Of a stretch of 64,000 nucleotides of DNA, positions 25,551 through 36,000 are shown one piece after another. Within the stretch, counting starts at the first letter, position 1. Each line of letters opens with the position of its first letter. The notes beneath the pieces are model-generated. The model made no database searches. It was given only the letters and a program-made list of their open reading frames with translations, and had not been told where the DNA came from. Made by a program: the position numbers and the translations under genes. This stretch comes from Pelagomonas calceolata (taxonomy: Eukaryota > Sar > Pelagophyceae > Pelagomonadales > Pelagomonadaceae): the NCBI GenBank assembly GCA_918797485.1, contig CAKKNE010000003.1:2046001-2110000 (forward strand), in the 5' to 3' direction.

Positions 25551-26171
25551 ATGGGCAAAGGCGGACATGGAGGTGGAGCAGTCGGAGGCTCGCACAGCCA
25601 TAATGAAGAATATCCCGACGACAACTGGAATTTATATCAACACGTCGATAGGGCCGAAGCTTTAAATGCCGAAGGGGACGCCAAATCTGTATTAAGGCCC
25701 TTCGTGCGGCGCCTCGAGACGGAGGGGTCCCTCGTGTCGGACGGCGACGAGGAGCTGCTCGTCAAGATCACGTTTCTGGCACCAGTGTCCCTGAGAAGGC
25801 TGATGGTCATCGGCCAGGGCGACCCCGACACGCATCCTTCGAGGGTCAAGGTCTACGTCGGGAAGGAAGACCTGGACTTCCAGTCGCTTGAAGATGTTAG
25901 ACCGACCTTCGAGACGGCCCTACCAGTAAATCAGCAGGGAGAGGCTTTTGTGCACGTGCACCCTCCGGGCGCGTTCACGAACGTCACGTCCCTGGCCTTC
26001 TTCTTCCCGGGCAACCACGGCGAGGGCGACGAGACGTCTTTACAGTACATCGGGATGCAGGGCGACCACTCCCACGACAGGAGGGAGGCCGTCGACGCGA
26101 CGTACGAGCTTGTCTGCCAGCACTCGTCCGTCGATGTGGCGGCGGAGACGCAGGGGACCATGGGCGTCTGA
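25551..26171 (+). CDS. PITHD1: PITH domain protein (PITHD1-like)
   Basis: 206 residues from ATG 25551. After a Gly/His-rich start, the protein is a PITH (proteasome-interacting thioredoxin-type C-terminal) domain: WNLYQHVDRAEALN, DEELLVKITFLAPVSLRRLMVIG, HPSRVKVYVG, VTSLAFFFPGN and SLQYIGMQGDHSHDRREAV. No thioredoxin domain precedes it, so it matches PITHD1 (C1orf128), not TXNL1. Expected to be a proteasome-associated soluble protein. It converges with DIM1, leaving 72 bases. Confidence 0.92.
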   Translation: MGKGGHGGGAVGGSHSHNEEYPDDNWNLYQHVDRAEALNAEGDAKSVLRPFVRRLETEGSLVSDGDEELLVKITFLAPVSLRRLMVIGQGDPDTHPSRVKVYVGKEDLDFQSLEDVRPTFETALPVNQQGEAFVHVHPPGAFTNVTSLAFFFPGNHGEGDETSLQYIGMQGDHSHDRREAVDATYELVCQHSSVDVAAETQGTMGV

Positions 26172-26243
26172 TGTCCGCGCCGTCGCCGCGTGTTTGTGAT
26201 AAGACTTTGACCCAGACTGGGGCCGATTACACTTGAAACATAC

Positions 26244-26672
26244 TTAGTACCGGTACTTCGTCGAGTAGTCCTTCGGCGAGACCACCAATCCTCTCCCCTT
26301 CCGAGCACCTCTATACACGGTCTCGATGAGATCAATCAGCTCCTGCGTGTTCGTCAGGGCCCAGTTGATCTTGTTGTTGTTGCCCGTGCCCAGGTCGATC
26401 ATGATGTGCTTGTTGCGGAAAAACGTCATCACGGTACAAGGATCATATAATTCGTACATCGTGTTGAAGTCCGGCACCTCCGTGATGTCCACCAAATAAA
26501 CGACACAGAAGTTCTTGACCTTGTCCGCTATCTTACTGAGTGCTTCATCCATCTGCATACACACGGGGTCGTAGTCGTGGCCGAACCGGACCACCACAAC
26601 TCGGTCCTCCTCGTTCAGGATGGCCTGGTCGACGGCCCAGCCCGTCCGCAGGTGGGGGAGGAGGTAGCTCAT
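26244..26672 (-). CDS. TXNL4A: U5 snRNP protein DIM1 / TXNL4A
   Basis: Thioredoxin-fold subunit of the U5 snRNP needed for pre-mRNA splicing. 142 residues from ATG 26672, the universal DIM1 start MSYLLPHLRTGWAVDQAI. Other signatures: VVVVRFGHDYDPVCMQMDE, FCVVYLVDITEVPDFNTMYE, MTFFRNKHIMIDLGTGNNNKINW and the C-terminal GLVVSPKDYSTKYRY. The length equals the human protein. A 13-codon in-frame extension upstream is not used. Nearly invariant across eukaryotes, so confidence is high. Confidence 0.97.
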   Translation of the reverse strand: MSYLLPHLRTGWAVDQAILNEEDRVVVVRFGHDYDPVCMQMDEALSKIADKVKNFCVVYLVDITEVPDFNTMYELYDPCTVMTFFRNKHIMIDLGTGNNNKINWALTNTQELIDLIETVYRGARKGRGLVVSPKDYSTKYRY

Positions 26673-26866
26673 TGCTTGTTTGCGCTTCGCGGCGACGCGT
26701 GCGGTGCTCAACAGTGTGTGAATGCAGGGAGCTACTGCGGCGCCCTCGTCGGGCGCAGTTTCGTCTTTACACGTTCGCAGGGGTCAATAGCGCTGCCAGC
26801 GCCTGTCCAGCGGTACGCGCTCGACGCTGTTGCTCCGCTCGACGCAACTAAATAATGCCGATGCAG

Positions 26867-26888
26867 CTAGCGGCATGTAAGACACTAG
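26867..26888 (-). repeat. Dispersed 22-base CTAG element
   Basis: CTAGCGGC, AT, GTAAGACACTAG on the plus strand, with tail AAATCAAG. It lies 195 bases upstream of the DIM1 start in the divergent spacer with the EF-hand gene. Confidence 0.8.
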
Positions 26889-26970
26889 AAATCAAGGATC
26901 AGTCGCTCGAAAGCGTGAATATGCATGAATTTCCACGCGAGCTTTATCATACGACTCTCCATCACTCCCA
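26889..26970 (+). repeat. Leader segment shared with 7028-7110
   Basis: Second copy of the conserved segment found before RABL2: TGAATATGCATGAATTTCC, then ACGCGAGC and TTTATCATACGACTCTC. It lies about 290 bases upstream of the EF-hand gene. Similarity fades after about 26965. Confidence 0.7.
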
Positions 26971-27257
26971 GGTTCGACCGCGACCGCTCCGACAGGATGA
27001 GGCACAGAGAGCCAGTGCTTGAGACAAGCCTCCTGAGCGGTCTGGCCAAGCGATTCCAGCAAGCACGGCTGCCCCTGACTCGACACGTATCTGCACGTTC
27101 ACGCGCGAGCGGATGCCCGGCCTCCGCGCCGCCGGGGCTGCCCGCATCACCAGCACATAGAGTAGCAGCAGCACATAGAGCACGAAGGCGCGCCGCTCCG
27201 GCGGCTCCACCACAAGTAACCACTCCGCGGACCTCCGCAGGGTCATACTAGTACGGC

Positions 27258-28789
27258 ATGGCCCGGCTCCTCCCGGCCAAATGGGTCTGGTGGTACCGCG
27301 ACAAGCGCTGCGCGTACGGCTACTCCAAGCGCATTTACAATGATAAGAAATGGAATAAAACTATTGCACCGTTACGGCCGACCTTCGAGAGCTTAGGGTT
27401 GAAGGAGGACGACGTGGCACGACTCCACGAGCAGTTCTTGAAGATCGACAAGGATGGATCCGGCACGATAGAGCTCTGGGAGATGCTCGACCATCTCGAT
27501 CTGAAGAGGAACAGATTCGCGAAAAGGGTCTTCGCGATCTTCGATGTGGATGGTAGTAACGAAATAGATTTCAAGGAGTTCGTCGTGGCGCTGTGGCAGT
27601 ACTGTACATTAGGAAGGGCGCAGCTCATCATGTTCGCCTTTGACCTGTACGATCGGGATTCGAGCGGAGCCATCGACTTCGAGGAGTTCAATACGATGCT
27701 CAAGGAGCTGTACGGGCCTGTGTGGAAATCAACCAGTGAGTTACGTTCGTCGATGGCGTGGAAGCTCCACGCCATCGAGCAGACGCAGCTTCGGAGACAA
27801 CATCGCGTCGATGGCGTGGGGCGCCCGAAATTCGATTTCCACACAGGTACGGGCGGCGCTACGCGAAGAACCAGATCGCGCTGAATTTGCTGAGACATAT
27901 CAATGAGTTGAATAAGCGCCATGATACGGAGGAAGTGGACGTCGAGACCTTTGCGGCGTTCGTCAAAAGCCACCCGGCGTTATTACAACCCGCGTTCTCG
28001 ATGCAGCAGACTCTTAGGGAGAGAATACTGGGTGGGGCGTGGTGGGACCGGCGGTCCCACGAGCGCGTGAAAGTGAACGGCATGAATTTGAGAATCCATG
28101 ATTTGATGAAGGCGCATCTACACGAAGGCGCGTTCCACGCGTTCATGAAAGCCGTCGAGAAGAGCGACGCCAAGGAGTACAAGAAGGACGCCGAGGCGCA
28201 TCGCGACTTTAGCGTGGACTGGCACAAGACCGTTAAGGTCACGGGCATGGTCGCGCAGCGCCGCGCGAAACAAGGCATTTACAATCCTCAATCTTCCGAG
28301 ATCCTCGACAAGTACTCGAGCGGCAAAGCTAGAGAACGCCGGGGCAGCCAGGACGACCTCCGCAAGGTCTCGCCCGACCCGTCGTGCCCGGACGCACACC
28401 CCGAGCTCCGGACGACGGACGCGGTGCGCGGGCCGCGGGCCTCGCCGCCCACAAAGGGCGCCCAGGCCCTCGACGCGAAGCTCCGGAACCGCAACAATAC
28501 TGCAGGTGAAAACACGCGCCTCGGCTCCTTCGCGCACCACGGGTCGCCCGAGCGCCTCGTCGAACGCACGCCCCAAAACAAGGAAAGCGCTAGTAAGCTC
28601 GACGCCAAGAACCGCAGCAAACAGCGGAACGACAAGGCGAACTGGCTCGCCGACGTCGACCCGCGCCTCGGCGCGACGGACAAGCAGCGGAAGATCGCCG
28701 CCGTGTACGAGAAGAAGAAGAAGCGAAAGAAGAAGAGCGGCTCCTCGCCGCCGGAGAAGAAGAAGGGTGCCCCGCCGCCGGCGCCGTAG
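27258..28789 (+). CDS. EF-hand calcium-binding protein with basic tail, interrupted by an introner intron
   Basis: Two exons: 27258-27709 and 27847-28789, joined in phase across a 137-base intron, giving 464 residues. Two canonical EF-hands are in exon 1 (DKDGSGTIELWE and DRDSSGAIDFEE), with a third loop between (DVDGSNEIDFKE). Exon 2 continues YGRRYAKNQIALNLLRHINE, then a His/Lys-rich region and a disordered tail ending in Lys runs (EKKKKRKKKSG). Splicing restores LKEL-YGRRYAKN without extra residues. The EF-hand half resembles calcineurin B or CBL-type sensors; the C-terminal half is unknown. It shares a leader with the ciliary gene RABL2, so a ciliary role is possible but unproven. Start is the ATG at 27258. 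Confidence 0.8.
27710..27854 (+). mobile_element. Introner element acting as intron, perfect 8-base target duplication
   Basis: The element spans 27718-27846 (129 bases). It begins CTGTGTGGAAATC and ends with the exact reverse complement GATTTCCACACAG, a 13-base terminal inverted repeat. It is flanked by GTACGGGC at 27710-27717 and 27847-27854, an 8-base target duplication. The intron is 27710-27846: its donor GT is the first two bases of the left duplication, and its acceptor AG is the end of the right inverted repeat, so removal restores the original exon exactly. Inside is a hairpin with arms CGATGGCGTGGA and TCCACGCCATCG. Too small to encode a transposase, so non-autonomous. Confidence 0.92.
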
Positions 28790-29330
28790 TTTGTTAGTAA
28801 GTTATTGATATGTATATGCGCGCGTCGATGGCGTGACGGCGGCTCAATCCACGCTGGTTCAGAGCCCCACTTCATCTGTTACGGTGTTAGGACCAGTGGA
28901 CCCGACTAAGTCCACGCAAAAACCCGGGGCTAGTGTGTCTACAACACTAGGCTGCTCGCGTTTTTGGTCCAAGCAGGAGGAGCGGAGAGAGAGGCCTGCG
29001 TGCGAAGCGGAGTCGATTATCACAGCTCTTAATTATAGCGAGACTGCTGGCTGCAAATTTGCGCGACGCCGTGGGTAGCGCCGCTGCTACACCGATTGGA
29101 CATACCGCAAGCGAGGCACCAATTCGCCGCCGCGGCGCACGGCGCGGCTCCCCAGCGCGACGCTGCCGTAGCACGTACCGGTCGCGACACACAGCGAACG
29201 ATTAGCGAGACGAAACGCCGCCCCAAGAGTACAGGAAGGAAAACGACTCGGACCCGACCGCGACGCCCGCCCCGCCGCAGGCCGCCCGGAGAGAGCAGAA
29301 GAGAAGAGAGAGCAGCGCCCCTCAAAAAAG
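28790..29330. other. Spacer with short inverted repeats, no gene
   Basis: At 28821-28834 the sequence CGCGTCGATGGCGT, the hairpin half-site seen inside introners, occurs alone 32 bases after the EF-hand stop. At 28930-28950 the inverted pair CTAGTGT and ACACTAG flanks seven bases and resembles the ends of the dispersed CTAG element. The rest is the 5' region of COX6B, with an A/G-rich run just before its ATG. Confidence 0.5.
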
Positions 29331-29600
29331 ATGAGCGGCCTTATCCCGCACATCAAGACGACGCCCTACGACAAGCGTTTTCCCAGCACGAACCAGGCGA
29401 GCCACTGCTGGAACCGCTACAACGAGTACGTCATGTGCCTCAAGAAGACGGAGTCCGACGAGGACGCCTGCAAGCCCATGCGCCAGCTGGCCCTCTCCAT
29501 CTGCCCCGACGACTGGTGGAACAAGTGGGACGAGGAGCGCGAGGAGGGCACGTTCTCCGGCGTGAAGATGACGGACGCGGCGGCGACGTCTGGCCACTAG
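29331..29600 (+). CDS. COX6B: Cytochrome c oxidase subunit 6B
   Basis: Intermembrane-space subunit of respiratory complex IV. 89 residues from ATG 29331. The twin-cysteine helix pair is intact: NQASHC then nine residues to C (CX9C), and C then ten residues to C (CX10C), ending CPDDWWNKWDEEREEGTF. The CX9C-CX10C spacing is specific to COX6B among CHCH proteins. Import is expected through the MIA40 pathway without a cleavable presequence, and none is seen. Confidence 0.95.
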   Translation: MSGLIPHIKTTPYDKRFPSTNQASHCWNRYNEYVMCLKKTESDEDACKPMRQLALSICPDDWWNKWDEEREEGTFSGVKMTDAAATSGH

Positions 29601-29668
29601 GGCCCCTTGTAAACTTAGTTCCATCGTGTCGTTCGTATCTCTCGTTCCGTATCGTTCGTATCTCGTTG

Positions 29669-29690
29669 CTAGCGGCCCGTAAGACACTAG
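29669..29690 (-). repeat. Dispersed 22-base CTAG element
   Basis: CTAGCGGC, CC, GTAAGACACTAG on the plus strand. It lies 69 bases after the COX6B stop. No minus-strand gene start lies nearby, so this is the second exception to the orientation rule. Confidence 0.8.
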
Positions 29691-30015
29691 CAAGGCACAG
29701 TGCTCGGCACCGAATCGCGCCTCCTCGCACGTGCAGGAATTGAGCGTGAGGGCGCTGAGAAGAAGGCTAAAACACTTTTTCCAGCCCCTTGCAGCGATTA
29801 GACTAGCATCGGGAGCGAAACGCGCCGAGGGCTCTCTCTGAACCGGAAAACCCCTGCACGCGCGAAACGCGCGCAGAGCGCTGCGAGGCGGCAGCGAGCG
29901 CTGTCAGAAAGCTCCGCGGACAGCCAAAAAAAACAAACGCGCGCCAACACGTAAAAAAACCGGACCCGCGGGCGAAACTCGAGCGCCGCGGCGGAAGGAA
30001 GCAAAAAAATAGACC
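29691..30015. other. Spacer upstream of the giant four-exon gene
   Basis: No gene seen. It contains repeated GCGCGAAACGCGCGCAGAG-like sequence (about 29860-29880) and several A runs just before the ATG at 30016. Confidence 0.4.
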
Positions 30016-33000
30016 ATGTCGCGGCGCCGCAGCCGGGCCAACGAGCCGCCGGCGCCCGAGAAGGTCGAGGACGCCTTTTCGACGGAGACGTTGAACCAGC
30101 TCGCCGAGGAGCGCATGCGCGACATCAAGCACATCGTCGTGTACCGGCGGCGCGTGCCGTCGCGCGAGACCGTCGAGGCGCACCCGCAGACCGTGCACGT
30201 GTCGCTGGACGCGGGCGGCGTCGTCGGACGCATGCTCGTCGACAACGCCATCTCGCCGAACGAGCACGAGGCGCTCCTCGGCTGTCGGCGCCCGGCGTCC
30301 TCTAAGCTCCTTTGACGGCGTGGAGGATCTGTGCCGCTCGTAGTAGGACGTCACGCTCGCTTCCCGCGCAGGGTACGACCGGGGCTTCGACAAGGGCTTC
30401 GCGCGCGAGTACGCGGGCGACGCGACCGACAGCTTCTCGGGCAACCTCTCACAGCGGCTCACGGTCGACCGCTGGGACTTGACGCGCCAAAAATGCTCGT
30501 ACAAGACCGAGGGCGACCAGCGCGACAAGACGACCTACGTCATGGAGTTCGACGGCGCGCCGCGGCGTCGAAGTCGACCGCTCGTCCGCGATTCGTCGAC
30601 GCGAAGTATTAATCACCGGCACTCTCGACGCAGGCGTGAATACGACGATCGCCGAGACCGTGCTGCGGCTCTACGCCGCTCGCATCCGCAAAATCATGGA
30701 CCTCGTCGTGAACGAGGACCCGCGCGTGCGCTACGCGGAGGACGGCGAGGGCGACGCGGCCGAGCCGATCGGCGAGCCCTGCGACAAAGCGTCCGCCAAC
30801 GACGCGCGCTCGGGCGGCGGCGACGGCGTGCGGGCGCGCGCCACGGCCCTCACGGACGACCTCGCGGAGAATTTCGAGGACCCCGAGGCCATCCAGCTCA
30901 CGACGTACCAGCCGCGGCCGCAGTCTCGCGCGGCGTCCTAATCACCACGCCTCGACCGGCCGTCGACCGACGACTCGCGCTCACCTTTATCGGCGCGCAG
31001 GTCCGGCATGGCGCAGCACTTCGACTCGCGGTCGCGCTTCCTCTCGATCGCGACGATGTCGCTGCGCGCATCCGTCAAGCTCGTCCAGATCCGCGCTGCG
31101 AGCCGCGGCCCGAAGGACGGCATGCAGCGCTCCGAGATCCGGCTGCTGCCGCGCTCGATCTACCTCATGTCCGGGCCGGCGCGCGCCAACTGCCACCTCA
31201 AGGACGAGCCGAACGTCCAGGCCCAGGGGAACCACAAGGGCTGCCCGTGCTGCTGGACGCACGGCATCGACACCGACCAGACCGAAGCGCAGGGCCGCAT
31301 CGGCGTCACGTTCCGCCAGCTCGCGCCCTGGGCGCTGCACGAGGCCGAGCTCAAGCGCCTCGCCGACGAGCGCGCCGAGCGCGACAAGGCGGCCGAGGAG
31401 GGCGCCCTCCAGCCGCGGCGGCGCTCGACGCCGGCGACGAAGCGCGACGCGCCCACGGGTCCTGCGACGTGGCTGTCCGGCGAGGGCGCGGACGCCGTGC
31501 GCGCGTGGCGCTCGACGCTGGCGCCCGACGCGTGGGACGCGCTCGCGGCCGCGGACGGCCTGACGCTCAACAACGTGCCCGCGCGCGGCTGGCACCGCGA
31601 GGTGAAAGGAGCGGCGCCCGCGGCCGCACCGCTGCCGCCCGCGCCGAAGCCGCGCGTCGCGTCGACGGCGTCGGCCTGGGTCGCCGCCTGCACGGACCTG
31701 CTGGAGCTCGCCGGCAAGGAGAAGGGCGGCCTCACTGGTCTACGCGGGGCGCTGCAGAGCAGCGGCTTCCGCTGCGGCGAGCCAGCCCAGGGGCGAACCG
31801 AATTCCAAGTTTCGATGCCGCAGGAGTTCCCCTGCTACTACGACATCGTCGGCAAGGGCTACTCCGGCAGCAACCGACAGGACCTTATGACTTCAAGACC
31901 AGGACTCATGGCGTATTTAGAAGGCTGCCTCGCCCTCGCGCAAGCCGGCGGCGCCTACCGGACCACGGCCGACCGCGACGCGGACGGCGACGAAGCCGCG
32001 CGCCGCGCCGCCGAAAGGCCGAAGAAGGCACCGGACATCTGCTTCCACCACCCGGGCCAGTTCAAGGCATCGGATGCCCTGCGGTCCCGAAGCGACGTCG
32101 AGCGCTACCTGGCCGCGGACGCGACGCCGCTCTTCGAGTCGCCGCCGCTCGACGCCTTTTCGTTCGATAATGACGTCGCGGGCGACTTCCCGAGCCCGCC
32201 GCCGGGTTACTACTCGCGACTGAGTGCGAAGGTCGTCGAGCAGCTTCGGCCGGCGGCTCCAGCGTTGACGGCGGCGTCGCCGGCCGTCGTGTCGCGGCCG
32301 GCCGCGGCGCCGCCGGCCGTCGGCGCCGAGAGCGAGTCCGAGATCGACGAGTCCGTCGCCGATTCGGACGGCGAGGGCGACCCCGACTGGGACGGCGGAG
32401 TCCCGGCGAAGGAGCCGCGCGGCGCGCCCAAGGGCCGCGCGCCGAAGGGCTCGCCGGCCAACAGAGGGCCGCTGAATTACAAGTCATTTGAACCCCTCGG
32501 TGGCGCGGAGGCCGTGCGCTCGTGGCGCTCGACGCTGACACCCGACGCGTGGGACGCGCTCGCGGCCGACGACGGCCTGGCGCGCAACAACGTGCCCGCG
32601 CGCGGCTGGCACCGCCAATTGAGATTTCGCAAGGCTGCACCAGAGCCTGGACTCGGCGGCCACAAGTGCGACGTCTTCTTCCACGCCCCGGGCCAGCTCG
32701 TCGGCAACGAGACTCTGCGGTCCAAGCCCGATATCTTGAAACATCTGGCCGCGAAAACGACGCCGCTCTTCGAGGCGCCGCGGATCGACGACTTTTCGTT
32801 TGGGGGGAGCCAAGGTAGCCCGGCAGACTTCCCAAGCCCGCCGGAGGGTTACTACGCGCGGCTGCGCTCGCGGGTCCAGGAGCTGCTCCGTCCGGCGTCC
32901 GCCGCGCCCCCACCAGCTGCTCCTGCGCTGCCGCCATCGGCCATGGCGCTACCACCTGCGGCTTCTGCGCCGCCGCCGCCGCCGTCAGTCGCTGTTGAGG

Positions 33001-36000
33001 ACGCGGCGGCCCCGTTACTGCAGCGTGTTGCTGTGCCGGCCGGCGATTGGCGCATCGTCGGCGCACAAGTACAGGACGTCGACGATGCGACGGTGCGCGG
33101 CGTCGTAACTGATTGCCTAAAAAAGAAGGGCTCTAAGGAAGTGACGACGACGGCAGGCTACGTGGTGATGATAAAATCCACGCAATTGACGCAAGCGACG
33201 CTAACCGACGAGGAGGCCGCGCTGTGCGTCCGCCCGGCCTCGCGTAAGGACTACATGCAAGCGCGGATCGACGGCGCGATACGGTTCAGCCACGGCGGCT
33301 CCGAATTCAAGAACTGTTACACGTGCGCGGATGGCACGGAGCGGCGTCAATTCGAGGTCACGGCTACTCATGTCCGGTGCGTCCTCTGTGGTGATGCGCG
33401 GTCGTGGTCTTTGGAGACCGACTCGAAGATTCTCTTGAATTCTCTCAAGAAGCACTGTGGCGCGCAGAAGCACCTCGACCGCCTCGTCCAGTCCGTGGGC
33501 GCGCCGGCGACCGCCGAGGCCTCCACTACGCCCGCGCCGGCGCCGGCGGCTCCTGCGCTGCCGCCGCCGCAACCACAGAACGTGCGGCCGCAAGCCGTCG
33601 CCGCGTCGCAGCGCTTCGCCGTCGACGACCTCGTCCAGGCCGACTTTCATGCTCAAAACGCATACTACGACGGCGTCGTCGTGACCGCGCGCGCCGACGG
33701 CGAGAAAGGTTTCCTGTACCGCATCGAGTACGACGACGGCGACGACGAGGACGACGTCCCGGAGGAGCGCATTCGGCCGGCGCCGAAAAAGACGCTACGC
33801 ACACGCGGAAGCGTATGGGTCGGGCGGCGGCTCAAGGCCAACGCCAACGCGAGGTCACTTCGATCCCGCAGCGAGGGCCGCATCGTGGGATGGCTGCCCG
33901 TGCGCGGCGTCAAGGAGCCGTTCCTCAACGCCGCCGGCCGGCCGGCGCCCATCTACCGCGTCGACTACGGCGGCGGCCGTCCCGACGAGCTGGAGACCTA
34001 CGAATTGCTCGACGAGAGCACGCTGCTACCACCGCAAACCTCCGAGGAGTGGCAGCGCGAGACGGCCTTCGCGGAGTTCCTGCGCGAGCGCGACGTCGCC
34101 TGCAAATTTAGCTCATCGCGACCGCGCGAGTTGACCGCGCGCGCGCTGTACGACAAGTACGCGGGGGCCGAGACCGTGCGGGCGTTCTTCGAGCTTGGAG
34201 GTACCGCGGAGGCGCTCGTGAAGGAAATCTGCCAGGAGCGCTGCACGATAGAGAACGTCGACGCCCTCTGGAGCGAGTACTGCGCCCAGACGCTAGACGA
34301 AGGCGCGGAACGGGAGAAGCCCGAGCCGGTGAAGAAGCCCAAGGCGAAGAAGCGCGCGCGAAAGCCGGCCGCGGCACCTCCAGCTTCAATCGTCGTCGGC
34401 GCGCCTGTGCAAGCTGCCGACGAGGAGCCGTCGTCCGCGCGGCGCGTCGGCGGCGTGGTTATTCCGGCGAAGAAGGTGCGCGGCCCCCCGGAGCCCTGGG
34501 AAGGTTTGGTGTCGACGACGCCGGCGCCCAAGCCGTCGGTCAAGCGCGAACCAAAGCCGGCTCCTTCACCACACGATTGGGTGGCCGTCGGCTCGCACGT
34601 CCAGCACAGCAATGGGTTGCGGGGGGTCGTGACGAAGAGCGGAGGTGCCGGTTTCACCGACGTTACGACGAAGACGGGCTACGTAGCGACGGTTCATCGC
34701 CAGGATCTGACGAAAATTACTCTTACGGCCGAGGAGGCGGCACTCTGCGACCGGTTCCGATTACAGCCCCACGAGTGGCTCCAAGCACAGATGGATGGCG
34801 CTATCTGCGCAGTATATGAGGGTCGAGAGTTTGGGAACTGCTTCGCGACAAAAACCGGTAGGCCGCAACGGATGTTTACAGTCGAGTCGAACGGCGACGT
34901 GCGGTGTGCGCTCTGCGACTGGACCGCACCTGAGAGAGCGTCCACGGCAATGCAGAATGACTTGTCCACTTGGAAAAGATTGTTTCCTTCCCTCAAAACT
35001 CACTGCGGCCAGACTCCGAGCTCATTGAGTAAACCGGCAGTAAAGCGACACGTCGAGCGCGTCCTAGCCATGGCCGCGGAGCCGTCGAAGCCGCCCACAG
35101 CGACCATCGATACCGACGACGGCGAGACGCCGGAGCCGCGGCGCCCTTCGAAAAGGCCGCGCGGCGCGCCGCCTGTGCATGCTGCTGCCGCGTTAGATGC
35201 GGAGCCGCCGCAAGCTGCGTCGGACGCGGTTGTCCCGGCGAAGAAGGCGCAAGGCCGCCCGCGGAAGGTCCAGGCGCCGCCGCCGCCGCCACCTCCTCCG
35301 GCTGCGGGTTACGACTGGATCGTCGTCGGCGCACAGGTGCAGACCGTCGAGGTAGCTTACGGCGAGGCGGTTCGCGGTATTGTGACGGAGATTGGCACTG
35401 CATGGGTCACCGTGCTCTCGACGGAGGGCTACGAGGTCAAGTCGAGACGAGCGTGGCTGGCGCCCGCGACGCTGACGGACGAGGAGGCCTCGCGATGCGC
35501 CCGGGGGCCGCAGCGGCCAGCCGAGTGGCTCCAGGCCCGGATCGACGGCTCAATCTGTGTTCGCTACGGCCAGCGCGAGTTCCAAAATCGATTCTCCACC
35601 ACCGATGGCAGGGTCATCCGGCAGTTCGTCGTCGACTCCGGCACGACGAATGTGCGCTGCGCCCTCTGCGACTGGAAGCCGACGCAGGACCGGCTTAATT
35701 TGCGGAGCGGCCCGGGTTGGAACACGTTACTCAACGCCCTCAGAACTCACTGTGGTCAGAGCAAACAAGGGAATGGTGAAAGAGCACCAAAACAGCACAT
35801 GGAGCACGTCCTCAGCGTGGCCGCGGCACCGACCGCGGTCTCTTCCACGCCCTTAGCGCCGCCGCCGCCAGCCGTCGTTGAGGTCGCGGCGGCCCCGTTA
35901 CTGCAGCGTGTCGCGGCACCGGCCGAGGCGGCGCCGGCACTGGCCCGCCGCGGCAGACCACCGGCCAAGGCCGACCACAAGGCCAGTCGCTTCGCAGGCG

